Below are positions 62,032-64,000 of a stretch of DNA of 64,000 nucleotides, one piece after another (positions within the stretch are counted from its first letter, which is position 1; every line of letters starts with the position of its first letter). A model generated the notes under the pieces. It was not told where the DNA came from. It saw only the letters and a program-made list of their open reading frames with translations, and did not search any database. A program made the translations under genes and the position numbers. The stretch is from Bacillus kexueae (GTDB lineage Bacteria; Bacillota; Bacilli; Bacillales; Aeribacillaceae), in assembly GCF_022809095.1 (NCBI RefSeq), contig NZ_JALAZE010000002.1:434001-498000 (forward strand), written 5' to 3'.

Positions 62032-62424
62032 ATCGAAATTATTCAAATTGTTGGACTAGGTTTGATTGCAACGTTCCTTGCGTTAATCGTGAAGGAACAG
62101 AAGCCCACTTTTGCATTTATGCTCGTTGTTTTTGTCGGCTGTGTCATTTTTTTGCTCCTAATAGATCAAATTGCTCAAATTATTCATATGATTGATTCAA
62201 TTGCACGAAATGCCAACGTCAACATTGTGTACGTGGAAACGATTTTGAAAATAATTGGTATTGCTTATATTGCTGAATTCGGAGCTCAAATAACGAAAGA
62301 TGCTGGTCAAGGTGCCATAGCTGCCAAAATTGAATTAGGCGGAAAAATATTAATTTTAGCTTTAGCAATTCCGATTATTTCCGTCATTATTCAAACCATT
62401 ATTGGATTGCTCCCAAATGCATAG
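62032..62424 (+). CDS. spoIIIAD: Stage III sporulation protein SpoIIIAD, apparent AUC start
   Basis: 130 residues, three membrane helices; GLIATFLALIVKEQKPTFAFMLVVFVG is the conserved core. AGGAGG (62018-62023) is 8 nt from ATC 62032. Reading from that ATC gives (I/M)EIIQIVGLGLIATFL, which matches the N-terminus of SpoIIIAD in other bacilli. No ATG, GTG or TTG lies in frame there. The first canonical start, TTG 62062, would cut ten conserved residues and lacks a good RBS. Confidence 0.8.
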   Translation: MEIIQIVGLGLIATFLALIVKEQKPTFAFMLVVFVGCVIFLLLIDQIAQIIHMIDSIARNANVNIVYVETILKIIGIAYIAEFGAQITKDAGQGAIAAKIELGGKILILALAIPIISVIIQTIIGLLPNA

Positions 62425-62439
62425 GGGAGGAGGGAAAGT

Positions 62440-63630
62440 TTGAAGACTTTAACGAATGTCCTTCTTTTTTTCTTAATGTGCTTATTCTTCGTATTTCCTC
62501 ATCTTGTACAAGCTAACATTACGACTCCACCTCAAGATAATACGGAATCTTTTATACATGAACAAGTTGAGAACCTAGGATTAGAAGAGGTCGCTACATT
62601 TTGGGATCACATCATGAATGAGTACGGTGGATTTTTACCAGAAAGTCAAAAAGGGTCAATTTATCAATTTGTAGAGGGCGAAAAAAAGTTCTCAATACAA
62701 GAATGGTTTTTAGCGATGGTGAAATTTCTGTTTTATGAAATTGTAGCCAATGGTAAGTTGTTAGGAATGCTCATATTATTAACCATATTTAGTACGTTGC
62801 TTCAGCATTTGCAAAATGCCTTTGAGCAAAATACGGTCAGTAAAGTTGCTTATAGTATCGTTTACATGGTTCTAATCATCATTGCGCTCAACAGTTTTCA
62901 TGTAGCGATATCCTATACGGAAGAGGCAATACAAGGGATGACGAGTTTTCTCTTAGCGTTATTACCTTTGCTGCTTGCGCTGATGGCCTCATCTGGCGGA
63001 TTAATATCTGCAGCATTTTTTCACCCCGTCATCATTTTCTTGATGAATACAAGTGGGTTGCTCATTCAAAAAATTGTATTACCTCTTTTGTTTCTTTCAG
63101 CGTTGCTTTATTTAGTTAGTACACTCTCAGAACAATTTAAAGTCACTCAATTGGCTCAGTTAATGCGCAATATTGGAATTGGACTACTAGGTGCATTTTT
63201 AACGATTTTTCTTGGTGTTTTATCTGTTCAAGGTGCATCGGCTGCCATTTCGGATGGCATCACCCTCAGGACGGCGAAATTTGTAACAGGGAATTTTGTT
63301 CCTGTTCTTGGGAAGATGTTTACCGACGCAGCTGACACGGTAATTAGTGCGTCCATGCTATTAAAAAATACCGTTGGATTGATAGGTGCTGCTATTCTTC
63401 TAATAATCGCTCTATTTCCAGCTCTAAAAGTTCTAGCCTTATCATTTATCTATAAGTTTGCTGCGGCAATTTTACAGCCGTTAGGTGGAGGTCCTGTCAT
63501 TGATTGTTTAGACATCATAAGTAAGTGTGTAGTCTATATATTCGCTGCACTTGCGATTGTTTCGGTGATGTTCTTTTTGAGTATAACCGTAATTATTGCA
63601 GCTGGAAATGTCACGATGATGGTTAGGTAG
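62440..63630 (+). CDS. spoIIIAE: Stage III sporulation protein SpoIIIAE
   Basis: 396 residues. Signal peptide (about 1-26), then seven or eight membrane segments; ASSGGLISAAFFHPVI and QGASAAISDGITLRTAKFVTGNFVPVLGKMFTDAADTVI are conserved. Polytopic component of the SpoIIIA complex. Starts with TTG behind GGGAGGAGGG. Confidence 0.95.
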   Translation: MKTLTNVLLFFLMCLFFVFPHLVQANITTPPQDNTESFIHEQVENLGLEEVATFWDHIMNEYGGFLPESQKGSIYQFVEGEKKFSIQEWFLAMVKFLFYEIVANGKLLGMLILLTIFSTLLQHLQNAFEQNTVSKVAYSIVYMVLIIIALNSFHVAISYTEEAIQGMTSFLLALLPLLLALMASSGGLISAAFFHPVIIFLMNTSGLLIQKIVLPLLFLSALLYLVSTLSEQFKVTQLAQLMRNIGIGLLGAFLTIFLGVLSVQGASAAISDGITLRTAKFVTGNFVPVLGKMFTDAADTVISASMLLKNTVGLIGAAILLIIALFPALKVLALSFIYKFAAAILQPLGGGPVIDCLDIISKCVVYIFAALAIVSVMFFLSITVIIAAGNVTMMVR

Positions 63631-63639
63631 GTGAAGACA

Positions 63640-64000
63640 GTGGCTTTTTTAACAGAGTGGGTCTCCAACATCATTTTATTCATTTTATTAGCTTTAGTGG
63701 TGGACATGCTTTTGCCGAATTCTTCTATGAAAAAATATACGAAAATGGTTATTAGTTTACTGTTGATGGTCATAATTATCACACCAATTTTTCGAATTAT
63801 GTCTCATGACCTTCCTCAAGCGATTTCCGAAGTGGATCTCGGAACGAATAATCAAGAGGAGCATGTAAAAAAACAACTTGAAAATAAGAAAAGAGAAATA
63901 CAAGCTCAAAACGATGCATATATTTTAGAACAGATGGCTGTCCAAATGAAATCGGTAGCAAAAGAGGAGATGATGGAAAAGTATGGTGTGAGCATTAAAT
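63640..64000 (+). CDS. spoIIIAF: Stage III sporulation protein SpoIIIAF, 5' part
   Basis: Runs off the window end after about 120 codons. From GTG 63640: AFLTEWVSNIILFILLALVVDMLLP then SSMKKYTKMVISLLLMVIIITPIF, two membrane helices as in SpoIIIAF, followed by a soluble coiled-coil-prone part. TAGGTGA provides the RBS; GTG 63631 is less likely. Confidence 0.88.
   Translation, partial: MAFLTEWVSNIILFILLALVVDMLLPNSSMKKYTKMVISLLLMVIIITPIFRIMSHDLPQAISEVDLGTNNQEEHVKKQLENKKREIQAQNDAYILEQMAVQMKSVAKEEMMEKYGVSIK

Overview
The window comes from a low-GC, spore-forming, competence-encoding Bacillaceae chromosome. Its gene order follows the Bacillus subtilis sodA-pbpA-pst ... glcK ... comG ... tapA-sipW-tasA-sinRI ... 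gcv ... lipM-mntR ... efp-spoIIIA region closely, with some insertions and losses. No phage, insertion sequence, CRISPR array or defence island was seen.

Layout. 1-3.1 kb: a CAU-anticodon tRNA, sodA and an MFS transporter. 3.5-10.3 kb: pbpA, then pstS-pstC-pstA-pstB-phoU behind a Pho-box-like array. 10.3-16.4 kb: yqzC-yqzD, a nucleotidyltransferase fused to a degenerate phosphomannomutase domain, rpmG, a folate cyclo-ligase, a DUF92 protein and yqgO. 16.5-31.4 kb: rhomboid gluP, an orphan SpoVAF-like germination protein, yqgQ-glcK, a YqgS-type LTA synthase, yqgT-U-V, small membrane proteins, yqgX, a MidA-like methyltransferase and tRNA-Gln. 31.6-36.4 kb: comGA-GG behind two ComK-type AT boxes, aroK and yqzE. 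36.4-41.2 kb: a biofilm matrix module. 41.2-49.7 kb: yqhG-yqhH, a tandem glycine riboswitch with gcvT-PA-PB, a rhodanese and lipM. 50.4-59.4 kb: class II nrdJ behind paired NrdR boxes, mntR, yqhO-yqhR, aroQ, papA and efp. 60.0-64.0 kb: yqhV and spoIIIAA to a truncated spoIIIAF behind a sigma-E promoter.

The most interesting part is the matrix module. tapA, sipW and tasA are followed by a TasA-like protein with an LPNTA sortase signal and by a small two-CxxC protein whose leader holds an 18-bp SinR-type palindrome. A second SinR-like regulator (SlrR-like) is divergent from tapA, and the two promoters carry a mirror-image 15-bp block that joins a SinR half-site to the -10 box. A 42-codon sinI, absent from the supplied gene track, precedes sinR. 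Its leader contains what I read as a class I cyclic-di-GMP riboswitch, and upstream of that is a Spo0A-box-like site. Together these suggest that c-di-GMP, Spo0A and SinR/SlrR signals meet at one locus.

The second unusual feature is a repeat family with eight copies, all in + orientation. Each copy starts directly after the T-tract of an intrinsic terminator that is itself gene-specific. The core is GC-rich and can fold into several hairpins. Four copies carry an extra 3' module. Decayed remnants of a second repeat family lie next to several copies.
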